From an uncultured Spartobacteria bacterium (lineage in GTDB: Bacteria > Verrucomicrobiota > Verrucomicrobiia > Chthoniobacterales > Chthoniobacteraceae): a stretch of DNA of 64,000 bases. The position numbers and the translations under genes were made by a program. Under the pieces are notes generated by a model. That model was given only the letters and a program-made list of their open reading frames with translations. It was not told the origin of the DNA and did no database searches. This document shows positions 27,358 through 35,984 of the stretch, piece by piece (within the stretch, counting starts at the first letter, position 1; the number at the start of each line of letters is the position of its first letter). The DNA is taken from assembly GCA_903882875.1 (NCBI GenBank), contig CAIRYQ010000047.1, positions 1 through 64,000 on the forward strand. Direction: 5' to 3'.

Positions 27358-29364
27358 TTAAAATTTTCCCGAAAAATCAATCATGAAGATGTCCGACTTC
27401 AGCGGTGGCCCGGCGATCTGGCTCGCGCTCATATAGCGCAGAGTGAGAGCGGTGCGCTCGGAGGTGGCGTAGGTTCCCCAAATGCTGGGACCTTTCATGT
27501 TCGTGCCTCCCATTCCGTAGTCGGAGTCGTTGAAGGCATCCACCACCGCGTCGGACTCCATGTAGCGGTAGTTCACCCCCGCCTGCCAGTTGCCGCGTTT
27601 TTGCAGCGCCGGATGTCCCGCGCGCACACCGAGGATCCACGCGGTGTCGCCGCCGGCGAATACACCGAACGGGTTTGCTGCCGTGGCTGCACCGAGATTG
27701 TTCACGGCCTTGCTTGCGATGCCCGTGCGGTTGAACCCGAGGTTCTTGATGTATTCGCCATTGAGCGTCACCTGCACCGGCTCGAAGCCGTTGTAGTCAA
27801 TCTGCCCCGTGACCGCGAGCGGGTGGAATTTCGAGGCGAGGCCGAAATACTGCCATTGGTTGATCGTGCCGAAGTTGTTCGTGACGTTCGGCACGATGTC
27901 GCGCAGCGCCATGTAGGTGTTTCCTTTTTGCGCGAAGCTCGGGCGAGTATCATCCGTGTCGCCGGCGTCGCTCGCGGTTTGCGGCGTGAACGGCGTCGAG
28001 AGCCTTCCCTCCACTCCGTCAAAGTAATAGTAAGCGGCTGCGACTTTCGCCTGAAATTTGTCCGACAGCTTCACATCCGTGCCGATCTGGACCGCGTAGA
28101 GATACTTGTCCGTGCTCTTGAATTTCGACGGGTTCGTCGAGGCAAAGTTCAGATCGGTGTTGAAAATCGGGAACGCGCCGGCGTTGAGGAACGGCGTGAC
28201 ACCGGATGCGATCCGGTAGCGGGCCTGCAACGCAACGCCGTCAAAACCAATGTCATTGTACCAGATGATGTCCGTCGAATAAAACGGGTTGTCGAATCGG
28301 CCGGCCGTCAACGCCAGATGCCTGTCGGGATCGCCGCCCACCTCGTATTTCAGAAATCCGCGGTCGAGCCAGATCGCGTACTTGCTGAAGTTTCCACCCT
28401 GCCCCCCATTGGCGAGCCCGAGCGACTGATTCTGCGACACCGGCGTGCTGCTCTCGCCCGTGGCGATGCGCATGCCGGCGGTGAATCCCTCGCCGAGATC
28501 AATCTCCGCACCGATGCGTGCGCGGAGCCGGATCCGCGAACGGTTCTTGTCCACATTGTACTGCGGCGCAAAGACCGTGCCCGCGACATCGTACGGCGCG
28601 CCCGTGTTGATCGCGTTAAAATTCGGGAATGATCCCGTGTTGTCGTTGCCACCGGGATAATAGTCGTTCTCGTAACGGATGCGGATGTCGCCCTTCACGC
28701 GGAAGCGTGTGATCCATTCCGGGATTCCTTTCGGCAGTTCCGTGCCTTGCGATTTCGTTTCCGCGGCGAGTTCCGCACGCAAGTCGTCCTTGATCTGCTT
28801 CTTCACCGTCTCGGGAATGTAGGTCACGCGCACCGAGTCATCGAACATCGGATCGAGGTTCGGGATGACCTTCCGCGTCACCGCCTCCTGGATGACCATC
28901 TGTGTCGCGATCTGCGCGTCGTCGCGCACCTGGTTGCGCGCGATGATCACATCCTGCTCGGACTGCGCGATGAGTTCCGCCGCCTCGTCGCCCGTCAGCA
29001 GCCCCTTCTTCACCATGCGCTTGATCAAATTGATCGTCACATTCGATGTCGGCTTGTTCGTCGCGAGGCCGCTCATGAGATCCGCCTCCACCGGCGCGGG
29101 CGCGGCCTGCGGAGCGGGCTTCGGCTCCGCTGCGGGCTTCGATTTTTCACCATCGGCAGCAGGCGAGGGATCCGCCGGCTTCTGCTCCGGCGCAACGACC
29201 TCGGGCTTCAGTTCCGGCGTCGCGGGCGCAGGCGATGCGGGCGTCGCAGGTGCAGGTGGCTCCGGGGATTTTTCAGGCATGTCCCGCGCGATGCCACCGG
29301 TGCAAAGTGTGGATGCGACCGCGAGGACGATGCGCGGGTTGAGCTTGAGCTTTTCGGATGCCAT
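27358..29364 (-). CDS. outer-membrane porin (Porin_5-like)
   Basis: A 668-residue protein. The N-terminus (about 1-27) is a signal peptide, followed by a Pro/Ala/Lys-rich linker to about residue 90, a short helical region with VTINLIKRMVKKGLLTGDEA near 107-125, and a beta-barrel starting near 215 (WITRFRVKGDIRIRYENDYY, NRSRIRLRARIGAEI). The protein ends with FMIDFSGKF, a terminal Phe after alternating hydrophobic residues, the BAM recognition signature. Such putative porins (Pfam Porin_5) are common in Verrucomicrobiota, Planctomycetota and Proteobacteria. It sits 23 bases downstream of tonB and 3 bases upstream of the coiled-coil gene. It has no TonB box or plug domain, so it is unlikely to be a TonB-dependent receptor. 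Confidence 0.82.
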   Translation of the reverse strand: MASEKLKLNPRIVLAVASTLCTGGIARDMPEKSPEPPAPATPASPAPATPELKPEVVAPEQKPADPSPAADGEKSKPAAEPKPAPQAAPAPVEADLMSGLATNKPTSNVTINLIKRMVKKGLLTGDEAAELIAQSEQDVIIARNQVRDDAQIATQMVIQEAVTRKVIPNLDPMFDDSVRVTYIPETVKKQIKDDLRAELAAETKSQGTELPKGIPEWITRFRVKGDIRIRYENDYYPGGNDNTGSFPNFNAINTGAPYDVAGTVFAPQYNVDKNRSRIRLRARIGAEIDLGEGFTAGMRIATGESSTPVSQNQSLGLANGGQGGNFSKYAIWLDRGFLKYEVGGDPDRHLALTAGRFDNPFYSTDIIWYNDIGFDGVALQARYRIASGVTPFLNAGAFPIFNTDLNFASTNPSKFKSTDKYLYAVQIGTDVKLSDKFQAKVAAAYYYFDGVEGRLSTPFTPQTASDAGDTDDTRPSFAQKGNTYMALRDIVPNVTNNFGTINQWQYFGLASKFHPLAVTGQIDYNGFEPVQVTLNGEYIKNLGFNRTGIASKAVNNLGAATAANPFGVFAGGDTAWILGVRAGHPALQKRGNWQAGVNYRYMESDAVVDAFNDSDYGMGGTNMKGPSIWGTYATSERTALTLRYMSASQIAGPPLKSDIFMIDFSGKF

Positions 29365-29387
29365 TCAGTGTTTCCAGTGGTGACGAA

Positions 29388-30125
29388 TCAGTTCGGGCGC
29401 CGCGCGGTGATGCGCATGATGATCGGCGTGGGCATTCCTTCCGGGGGCGGTTCGCCCTGCAGTCCGGTGAGCACTTGCTCCACAATGGCGTCGAGTTCCT
29501 TGTCGCCGGTCGAGTTGTTGAGCTTCACGCGGCTGATGCGCCCCGTCTCATCGGGCCACACGCGGACTTCGATCGTCATGCCCGCCTTGCGCGTACGCGG
29601 GTTGCCCTCGAGTGCCTGCTGGATGCGCGACTTCACCTTGCCTGCGTACGCGCTGCGGCGCATCGCTTCCGCATTCGCCGCGCTGCGTTGCGCGAAAGCG
29701 CCGCTGCCATTTCCCGACTTCAGCACCATGCCGGTGTTGCCCGAACCCTTGAGTGCGGTCTCGACCTGCGGCGTCGGATCGGGCGCGGCTTCCTCCTGCT
29801 TTTCCTCCACGATCATCTCCTGTTTTTTCTCCTCCATCGGCGGCGGAGGTGGCGTCGCGATCGGCGGCGGCGTGGCCTGCGGCAGCGTGCTCACCACCAT
29901 CACCTCCTGCTTCGGCGGCGGCGCGGACGAGCCTCCCGAGAGCGACTTCGCGACAAAGCCGATGCCCGCCGCGAGCGCGATGCCTACGATCACCGGCAGG
30001 CGATATTTTTGAAACGCCGTCTTTTCATCCGCCTCGTCGTCCCACGAGGATTTCGCGGGCTGCGCCTTCGCCCTTGGCTGCGCGGCGTTCGCGCTGTGTT
30101 TCGGGTCTTCGAGTTCGGTGTTCAT
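29388..30125 (-). CDS. tonB: TonB-family energy transducer
   Basis: The product is 245 residues when started at 30125, whose ATG overlaps the exbD stop by 4 bases; the frame extends further upstream but that part shadows exbD. A single membrane helix (about residues 46-66, LPVIVGIALAAGIGFVAKSL) is followed by a Pro-rich rigid linker (TPPPIATPPPPPMEEKK) and a C-terminal TonB_C domain: YAGKVKSRIQQALEGNPRTR, EVRVWPDETGRISRVKL, ending in IIMRITARRPN. It would span the periplasm and couple the ExbB/ExbD motor to an outer-membrane partner. The only outer-membrane proteins encoded alongside are TpsB and a porin, neither a classic TonB-dependent receptor. Confidence 0.9.
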   Translation of the reverse strand: MNTELEDPKHSANAAQPRAKAQPAKSSWDDEADEKTAFQKYRLPVIVGIALAAGIGFVAKSLSGGSSAPPPKQEVMVVSTLPQATPPPIATPPPPPMEEKKQEMIVEEKQEEAAPDPTPQVETALKGSGNTGMVLKSGNGSGAFAQRSAANAEAMRRSAYAGKVKSRIQQALEGNPRTRKAGMTIEVRVWPDETGRISRVKLNNSTGDKELDAIVEQVLTGLQGEPPPEGMPTPIIMRITARRPN

Positions 30126-30526
30126 TTGCTTGCGTTCTTTGTTGCGAGCCCGACCTGCGTGATGCCGATCTGTCCCGCGACGTTCAGCACGTCCATGATG
30201 CCCTGGTAATTCGTCGTCGCGTCGCCCTTCACCACGACATGCATGCCGGGGAACGCCGCCTTCGCCGAGCCGAGCCGACGCTCGAGATCGGCGAGGCTGA
30301 CCTGCTGCGTGTTCAGAAAAAATTTCCCCTCTTGGTTCACTGTGATCGCCTGGAGTTTCTCGCCCGCGAGGCTCTTCGACGCGCTGCTGCCGTCTGGAAG
30401 CGCGACCTTCTGCCCCTGCACGGACGCCGTACACATGAGGATGAAAATCACGAGCAGCACGTACGCGAGATCGAGCATCGGCGTGATGTTGATGTCGTCG
30501 TAGGGCTTGTCGTCCTGGATTTGCAT
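30122..30526 (-). CDS. exbD: ExbD/TolR biopolymer transport protein (second copy)
   Basis: 134 residues with the family layout: short cytoplasmic N-terminus (MQIQDDKPYDDINITPMLDL), a single membrane helix whose functional Asp is in the MLDLAYVLLVIFILM segment, and a periplasmic domain with repeated small motifs ending VLNVAGQIGITQVGLATK. ExbD forms the proton-driven stator/rotor with ExbB. It is a close paralogue of the gene just upstream (30531-30935), with four bases between them, and it overlaps tonB by 4 bases. Confidence 0.92.
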   Translation of the reverse strand: MQIQDDKPYDDINITPMLDLAYVLLVIFILMCTASVQGQKVALPDGSSASKSLAGEKLQAITVNQEGKFFLNTQQVSLADLERRLGSAKAAFPGMHVVVKGDATTNYQGIMDVLNVAGQIGITQVGLATKNASK

Positions 30527-30530
30527 GTCG

Positions 30531-30935
30531 TCAGTGTTTGGAGGCTTTCGTGGCGAGTCCGACCTGGCTGATGCCGAGAGTCGCGAGCGTGTTCAGCACC
30601 TGCACGACGCTCTGGTATTGCGTGAGGCTCTCCCCTTTCACGACGACCTGCACCGCGGGATTCGCAGCCTTCGCCTGCGCGAGTTGCGTCCGCAGTTGCT
30701 CGATCGTGACCTCGTTGTTGTTCAGGAAAACTTTGTTCTCCGGCGAAATCGCGATGGACTGCACCTTGTTCTTCGACGGCGTGCTCGACGACGCGCCGCC
30801 GCGCGGGAGATTCGCCTTGATGCCCTGCACCGTGGCCGTGCACATGAGGATGAAAATCACGAGCAGCACGTACGCGAGGTCCAACATCGGGGTGATGTTG
30901 ATGTCGTCGTATGGCTTGTCGTCCTGAACTTGCAT
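30531..30935 (-). CDS. exbD: ExbD/TolR biopolymer transport protein (first copy)
   Basis: 134 residues, same layout as the adjacent copy: N-terminal MQVQDDKPYDDINITPMLDL, membrane helix with the conserved proton-path Asp (MLDLAYVLLVIFILM), and a periplasmic domain ending VLNTLATLGISQVGLATK. The first 40 residues are nearly identical to the second copy, while the periplasmic domains have diverged, suggesting a heterodimeric ExbD pair as seen in several Bacteroidota and Verrucomicrobiota Ton loci. It begins 9 bases after the exbB stop. Confidence 0.92.
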   Translation of the reverse strand: MQVQDDKPYDDINITPMLDLAYVLLVIFILMCTATVQGIKANLPRGGASSSTPSKNKVQSIAISPENKVFLNNNEVTIEQLRTQLAQAKAANPAVQVVVKGESLTQYQSVVQVLNTLATLGISQVGLATKASKH

Positions 30936-30944
30936 GGGCTCGCG

Positions 30945-32879
30945 CTAGTGGCCTCCCGCGCCGGCGGAGGTGTCGTTCCGCTCCTTGTAAAATTCCGCCA
31001 TCTTCGTGACGAACTCATCAATGAAGATGTGCATGTCGTCCTTCGCGTCCTTCACGCGCGAGAGGATGTAGTTGTAGCCGAAGAGCGATGGAATCGCGAC
31101 GGCGAGACCCGCGACGGTCGCGAGCAGTGCGGCGGCAATGCCGGGCGCGATGGCGTTCACGTTCACCTCTCCCGCGGCGGCGACGGCGGCGAAGGTGATC
31201 ATCACGCCGACGACCGTGCCGAGCAGCCCGAGGAACGGGCCGCCAGAAATACAGATCGTGAGAATGACGATGAGCTTGTTGATCTTCTGTGTCTCACGCA
31301 CGAGCCCGCCGTCGAGGCTCGCGCGGATCGCCTGGATGCTGCGGCCCGCGAGGCCGCGCTGTGTGCGGGGTTCACGCTTTGTGGCGACCGCGGTGCGTGC
31401 GGTGTCATCGGTGCTGACGACCGACTGGTCCGCGCGGTAGCCGCGATCCACCGCGAGACGGTGCCGGATTTCCTCCGCGCCGATGTGGTAGATCCGATAC
31501 ACGGAGGACTGGCGCAGCTTTTTCCCCTCGGCAACGGCCACACGTCCGCCGAGTGTGCGCGTCGTTTCCTCGTTGTCGTCGTCGAGCACGGTGAGGTCGC
31601 TCGACACGGCACGCCAGTGCTTCATGAAGATCTCGTTGCCCTTCGTGAGCGAATTCAGGTAGCCGACCTTGGTCGCCATCACATACCAACTCAGCACGGC
31701 CATGAGCGCGAGGATGACGATGACCGCCCAGCCGTCGAACGTGAGGTTCGAGATGATCACGCCGAACGTGCCGCTCTTCAGCCAGCTCAGCCAGTTCTTC
31801 GGCTGCTCTGCTTCGCCGAATGTGACCGTCTTCGCGACCTTGTCGCCGTTCTGTGAAAATGCCGCGAGCTGGATGAAACCGGGCGCGCGCGCAATTTTGT
31901 GTATTTGCAATTCATCGAGATCGCCGGTGAAACCCGTGCCGCCCTCGATGCCGCCGAGGATCAGCTTGCTGTTCAGCGCCGGGAGACCAGCGCCGACTGC
32001 GGCGGCGAGTTCGCCATTCACGTAGAGCGTCGTCTTGCCCGCTTCGCACACGAGGGCGAAATGCGCCCACTGTCCCGCAGTGAGCGCCTGCGTGCCCGCG
32101 CCGCGCTGGCCGTTCACCTCGACGTAAGGCACGCCCGCATTCACGCCGATCGCGAGCGAACGCCCGCCCTCGCTGCGGCTGAGGATCGTCGCGTTCGGCT
32201 GGGGCGCTCCAGGCTTCACCCATGCGGAGATTGTAAGCGGCGCGCCGGCGCTCCACACGAGCGCGGGCGAAGCGACGATGTTCACTGCGTTCTTGCCGTT
32301 GAAATTCACGCCGCTGCCGATCGCGCCCTCGGCGCGTGTCGTCGGAGTTTCGGTGGTGTTTGCATTCTTCGTCGCATCCACGGCCACCGCTCCGCTTTCG
32401 GTGAAATGAAACACGAGCACCGTGTCCGCGTCGTAGCAGGCGCGCGAGTCCTCGTTCTTAACTGCCTTCGGATCGCCGCTGCCAAAATACATCCAGAACG
32501 AATTTTTCGCGCCGGGCTTCACGTCCGGCAGCCTCACCCACACAAGCGCCTCACCCATGAGCGCATCCAGTTTCTCAACGTGGTGCGGAAGCACGGTCTT
32601 GTCGTCCTCAGCGACGAAACGCAGGTCGCCGAGATCCTCCTTCGCTGCTGCAAAAGTGAAAGTCGCATCGTAGAGCCGCAGCAGCACCGTCGCGCCGCCG
32701 ATTGGCTCGCTGATCCCGCCGCCCGCGGCCGTCGTGTCCATGGTGATTTTTTTCCGAGTCGTCCAAGCGTCGTCCCACCACGATCCACCCGCGAGCGCGG
32801 TCGTGCAGAATGCGAGGAGCGCCGCTGCGCCGAGCAGGATGCGGGTGAAAACGGCCGTCTTCTTCAGTGCGATATCCAT
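30945..32879 (-). CDS. exbB: DUF2341-LamG-MotA/TolQ/ExbB fusion proton channel
   Basis: The 644-residue protein starts with a signal peptide (1-30, TTALAGG). Residues 34-150 match DUF2341 (WWDDAWTTRKKITMDTT, LVWVRLPDVKPGAKNSFWMY) and residues 195-345 form a LamG/concanavalin-like lectin domain (FNGKNAVNIVASPALVWSAG, LTISAWVKPGA, TLYVNGELAAAV, GDLDELQIHKIAR). A first membrane helix is at about 382-402, then a large cytoplasmic loop, and two further helices at about 535-566 and 576-600 carrying the ExbB signature (GGPFLGLLGTVVGVMITF, IAPGIAAALLATVAGLAVAI). The lectin part is therefore periplasmic. DUF2341 is known to occur fused to ExbB-type channels. The gene lies 9 bases after tpsB and 9 bases before exbD. 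The ectodomain could sense or bind a glycan; this is inferred. Confidence 0.9.
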   Translation of the reverse strand: MDIALKKTAVFTRILLGAAALLAFCTTALAGGSWWDDAWTTRKKITMDTTAAGGGISEPIGGATVLLRLYDATFTFAAAKEDLGDLRFVAEDDKTVLPHHVEKLDALMGEALVWVRLPDVKPGAKNSFWMYFGSGDPKAVKNEDSRACYDADTVLVFHFTESGAVAVDATKNANTTETPTTRAEGAIGSGVNFNGKNAVNIVASPALVWSAGAPLTISAWVKPGAPQPNATILSRSEGGRSLAIGVNAGVPYVEVNGQRGAGTQALTAGQWAHFALVCEAGKTTLYVNGELAAAVGAGLPALNSKLILGGIEGGTGFTGDLDELQIHKIARAPGFIQLAAFSQNGDKVAKTVTFGEAEQPKNWLSWLKSGTFGVIISNLTFDGWAVIVILALMAVLSWYVMATKVGYLNSLTKGNEIFMKHWRAVSSDLTVLDDDNEETTRTLGGRVAVAEGKKLRQSSVYRIYHIGAEEIRHRLAVDRGYRADQSVVSTDDTARTAVATKREPRTQRGLAGRSIQAIRASLDGGLVRETQKINKLIVILTICISGGPFLGLLGTVVGVMITFAAVAAAGEVNVNAIAPGIAAALLATVAGLAVAIPSLFGYNYILSRVKDAKDDMHIFIDEFVTKMAEFYKERNDTSAGAGGH

Positions 32880-32888
32880 GGTGATTTT

Positions 32889-34577
32889 CTAAAAGTCCGC
32901 CCAGAGCCGGAAGTTCACGCGCGCCTCGTGGACGCTCGTCTCCCCGACGTGCGTAAGCGGCAGCGCCAGCTCGGCGATGGCGTGGAAATTCTTGCGCCAC
33001 TGCAGCTCCGTCCCAAGGCCGAAGCTCGCGAGCCGGTAGCTCGATATTTGCTGAGGGAGCACCTGGTGCAGCGTGATGGCGCCCGCATCGAGAAACCCGT
33101 AGAAGCGCCATTCGTCGCCCGTGCGCTCGTCAGGATCGGACGGGTTGGTCTTCACCTTGATCTCACGCAGCAGCGACGGCGTGCGCAGTTCGGCGGTGCC
33201 GAAAATTCCGTTGTCACCGACGGCTTCCGCCTCGATGTAGCCGCGCACCGTGCTCATGCCGCCGCCCGCGACCTGCTCGCTGTTCACGAGCGGCTGGTCG
33301 GCTGCCTGCCCGTGGATTTTCAGGAACGCCTCCCAATCCCTGCGCAGCTTCTCCGTGTGCGAGACTTCGCCGTGGAAGACGAAAAAATTCCCGTCCGATC
33401 CATAGCGGTTGCGATCCAGCTTCGCGGCGGGGCTGCCGATGCCGCGAACATTGGCCGTCACGCCCATGCTCATCTCCGTCGTGCCGCGCACCGCGTCCTC
33501 GTTCTTTTCCGCGTCGTGCTTCTTGTGAATCCAGGTGCCGTCCCACGACATGCTGATCGGGAAATACCAGATCGGCGTCACATCGCTCACCGTGCCGGTG
33601 TTCAGCGTCTGGTTGAAGTGCTTGTAGTCGAAGCCCGCGCTGAACGAGTGGAAGAAATTCTCCGCGCCGGGCAAAGTCGCGATGCCGCGCACGCCGAGGA
33701 TCTCGCCTTTGCCGAGCACCGCCGAGCCGCCGAGCGTGGAGACGTTGCTGTTCTGCTTCGTGTAGCTCACGAGCACGCTCAGCCAGTCCGGATCCGCAAA
33801 ACGCCAGATGTAGAAGCCGGAGAAGACCTTCACCTCGCTCTGGTTCTCGGGCGAGATCTGCATGGAGCCGCCGACGGTGTGGCCGAGCTGCCAGAGGTTC
33901 GCATAGCTCAGCGAGGTGTTCACGCGCAGGTCGGTCGTGTTTGGGCTGCGGCGGTCGTTCAACTCCACGCGGCCGTGCAGCGGCAGCGTGTCCTTCACAT
34001 TCAGATCAATGTCGAACACGCCCGGATCGCCCGACGGCGTGAGCTTCGGCTCCACGCGGCGGTCGGCGGTCTTGTTCAGCGCGACGATGTCGCGGGTGAC
34101 GTCGTTGAAATTCAGAACCTTTCCCTCGGCCATCGAGCGCGCCATCTGCTTGATGCGGCTCGGCAGAAAATACTTCGCGCCCTTCACCCGCAACGATCCC
34201 ACTTTCCCCTCGAGCGCCTGCAACAGCACGAGCCCGCCACCGCCCGTCTGCTCGGGGATCACGACCTGCGTGGCCTTGTAGCCTTTGTCGTGATACACCT
34301 TTTCGAGCGCAGCACGCGCGCCCTCGACATCGGAAAAAGTGCGCCCAGGCCCGAGGAATGGATACACCGCCTCCTCGACCTCGATGCGCGACAGCGTCTG
34401 CGTGCCGGCCACGCGGATTTCGCGGATGAAAATTTTCTGCTGCACCTCGGCGGGCGGCATTTGCCCTGTCGCGGCGGTCTTCGCCGGTTCCGTCTGCGCA
34501 CCATTCGCGATGCCGCACAGCGCCACGACCGCACACACGCGGATCGGCGGGAAAATGGTTGGCGTGCGCGGATTCAT
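32889..34577 (-). CDS. TpsB/ShlB/FhaC two-partner secretion transporter
   Basis: 562 residues with a signal peptide (about 1-27). A first POTRA domain occupies about 48-124 (KIFIREIRVAGTQTLSRIEV, AALEKVYHDKGYKATQVVIP) and a second about 125-196. The rest is a beta-barrel, with the TPS-family barrel segment RVELNDRRSPNTTDLRVN and an ending NFRLWADF with a terminal Phe for BAM recognition. TpsB proteins are Omp85-superfamily pores that export a cognate TpsA carrying a haemagg_act domain. Here the TpsA is about 6 kb downstream, with the Ton genes between them. The small periplasmic N-terminal helix seen in FhaC (H1) is not obvious; residues 28-47 (QTEPAKTAATGQMPPAEV) may take its place. No Shine-Dalgarno site precedes the ATG. 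Confidence 0.92.
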   Translation of the reverse strand: MNPRTPTIFPPIRVCAVVALCGIANGAQTEPAKTAATGQMPPAEVQQKIFIREIRVAGTQTLSRIEVEEAVYPFLGPGRTFSDVEGARAALEKVYHDKGYKATQVVIPEQTGGGGLVLLQALEGKVGSLRVKGAKYFLPSRIKQMARSMAEGKVLNFNDVTRDIVALNKTADRRVEPKLTPSGDPGVFDIDLNVKDTLPLHGRVELNDRRSPNTTDLRVNTSLSYANLWQLGHTVGGSMQISPENQSEVKVFSGFYIWRFADPDWLSVLVSYTKQNSNVSTLGGSAVLGKGEILGVRGIATLPGAENFFHSFSAGFDYKHFNQTLNTGTVSDVTPIWYFPISMSWDGTWIHKKHDAEKNEDAVRGTTEMSMGVTANVRGIGSPAAKLDRNRYGSDGNFFVFHGEVSHTEKLRRDWEAFLKIHGQAADQPLVNSEQVAGGGMSTVRGYIEAEAVGDNGIFGTAELRTPSLLREIKVKTNPSDPDERTGDEWRFYGFLDAGAITLHQVLPQQISSYRLASFGLGTELQWRKNFHAIAELALPLTHVGETSVHEARVNFRLWADF

Positions 34578-34827
34578 GTCGTCTGAACAAATGAGCCGCC
34601 GCCTATCTCATCTGCACCGGATCACCGGCAAGAAACGCATTGTTACCTTTCAGTGACGGGTGTGCGACACCGGCCGCAAAATGGGATTTTTCCCTGTGCG
34701 CAGAGGCCGCGTCCGTGTCGCCAATCCGACACATGTCCAAATTGCGGCACATCCATGACAAATCAGCGGCACCGATTGAGGGTATTCCGAAAATGCCGAT
34801 GTTCATTTGTCGGGCCGTGGTGTGCGC

Positions 34828-35523
34828 CTACTCGCCAATCCGGTACCCGAAGCCGCGCACCGTCTGGATTTGCTCCGCGGCCGCACCGAGTTTCTCCCGC
34901 AGGCGGCGCAACTGCGTGTCCACAGTCCGCGGCGAAATCTCACTTTCCGATCCCCATGCCACCTCGATCAGCTTTTCCCGCGAGACGACGCGCCCGCCCG
35001 CACCCATCAGCACCGTGAGTAGCCTGAAATCCAGGGCGCTGATGTCCACCGGCTTTCCATTCACCGTCACCGCACGGTTCTCCGCATCCAGCCGTAACGC
35101 CCCTATGCTGAGACGCGACGGACGCGGCTGCTCGGTGGCCCGCCGCGAAAGAATCGCCCGGACGCGCAACGCGAGTTCACGTGCGCTGAACGGCCGCGCC
35201 AAATAATCATCCGCGCCGAGTTCCAGTGCCACAATGCGGTCTATCTCCTCCGAGCGTTCCGAAAGGACGATCACGGGGATGCCGCTGGTCGAGGGCGTGG
35301 CCTTAATCGTCCTCAGCACCTCCTTGCCCGCCATGCCCTCGACCATCATATCGAGAATCACCAGCGCCGGTGCGAGGTCGCCCGTCATCTTCAAGACCTC
35401 TGCGGCATCCGTCGCATGGACGACGCTGAAGCCCGTATTCACCAGATTGGAATGGATGATCGCCGCGGATCCCTCGTCACCATCCGCCACCAAAATCCTC
35501 AGCACCGGTTTCTCAACTTTCAT
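34828..35523 (-). CDS. OmpR/PhoB-family response regulator
   Basis: 231 residues from Met at 35523, chosen because the receiver's first strand (VLRILVADGD) follows directly; an upstream ATG (35592) would add 23 residues of no family resemblance. The receiver (4-123) has the phosphoacceptor Asp58 in LVILDMM and Ser89 in VIVLSER, but the usual DDY..KPF lysine is Arg110 (DDYLARPFS). The C-terminal winged helix (about 135-231) is canonical: ALDFRLLTVLMGAGGRVVSR, TVDTQLRRLREKLG and TVRGFGYRI. No histidine kinase is adjacent. It precedes tpsB by 250 bases on the same strand, so it is the obvious candidate regulator of the secretion operon, but that is inference. Confidence 0.88.
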   Translation of the reverse strand: MKVEKPVLRILVADGDEGSAAIIHSNLVNTGFSVVHATDAAEVLKMTGDLAPALVILDMMVEGMAGKEVLRTIKATPSTSGIPVIVLSERSEEIDRIVALELGADDYLARPFSARELALRVRAILSRRATEQPRPSRLSIGALRLDAENRAVTVNGKPVDISALDFRLLTVLMGAGGRVVSREKLIEVAWGSESEISPRTVDTQLRRLREKLGAAAEQIQTVRGFGYRIGE

Positions 35524-35586
35524 ACGATGCACTTGGCTTTTTCGGAAAGCTTTCGCTCCTTCCTGTGACCCACGCACGTAGTGGGA

Positions 35587-35716
35587 TGACATGTCAAATG
35601 TGACGCCTCAGCGTCATCAGCAGTTCGGAAAAATGATGTCCATGTCAAAAGCACGCCATTCATCTCGCACGCCATTGTTACGCTCGCATGACCCTCCGTT
35701 GACATTATGGTGACAA
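35587..35716 (-). promoter_or_regulatory. cluster of TGTCA half-sites upstream of the response regulator
   Basis: The upstream region (minus strand) contains several TGTCA/TGACA elements: a perfect palindrome TGACATGTCA at 35587-35596, one at 35643-35647, and two direct copies 11 bases apart at 35699-35716 (TTGTCACCATAATGTCAA on the minus strand). Direct repeats with an 11-bp period are the arrangement bound by tandem OmpR/PhoB dimers, so autoregulation is plausible. The remaining bases between here and 35984 hold no gene that I can support. Confidence 0.4.
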
Positions 35717-35984
35717 TTCTGCGACTGCCATACTGAGATAGCATGGCGACAGCCACGCCTCAGATGGCAGGCATCGAAGATTGGAGGGCGGAAAGTTCGG
35801 CTCTTTACCAATCCGGGTTAATTATCTAACAACGCCTGTCCTGTTCTGCCCAACAGCATGAAATACGCGCTGTATTGTGTCGTTCGTGTCTCAGAATGAT
35901 GGAGGTCTTGTAAAACGTGGGCATCTTCAATGGGAATGTGTTGAAGACTGTGAATTATTGTGAATAAGTCCTCGACTAACTCCC

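Noticed and set aside
27358-29364. TonB-dependent receptor
   Set aside because: No plug domain or TonB box; the layout and barrel sequence fit a Porin_5-type porin.
31899-34586. 895-codon open frame on the plus strand
   Set aside because: It lies wholly antisense to exbB and tpsB, whose products have clear signal peptides and family motifs; the antisense translation is His/Arg/Ala-rich.
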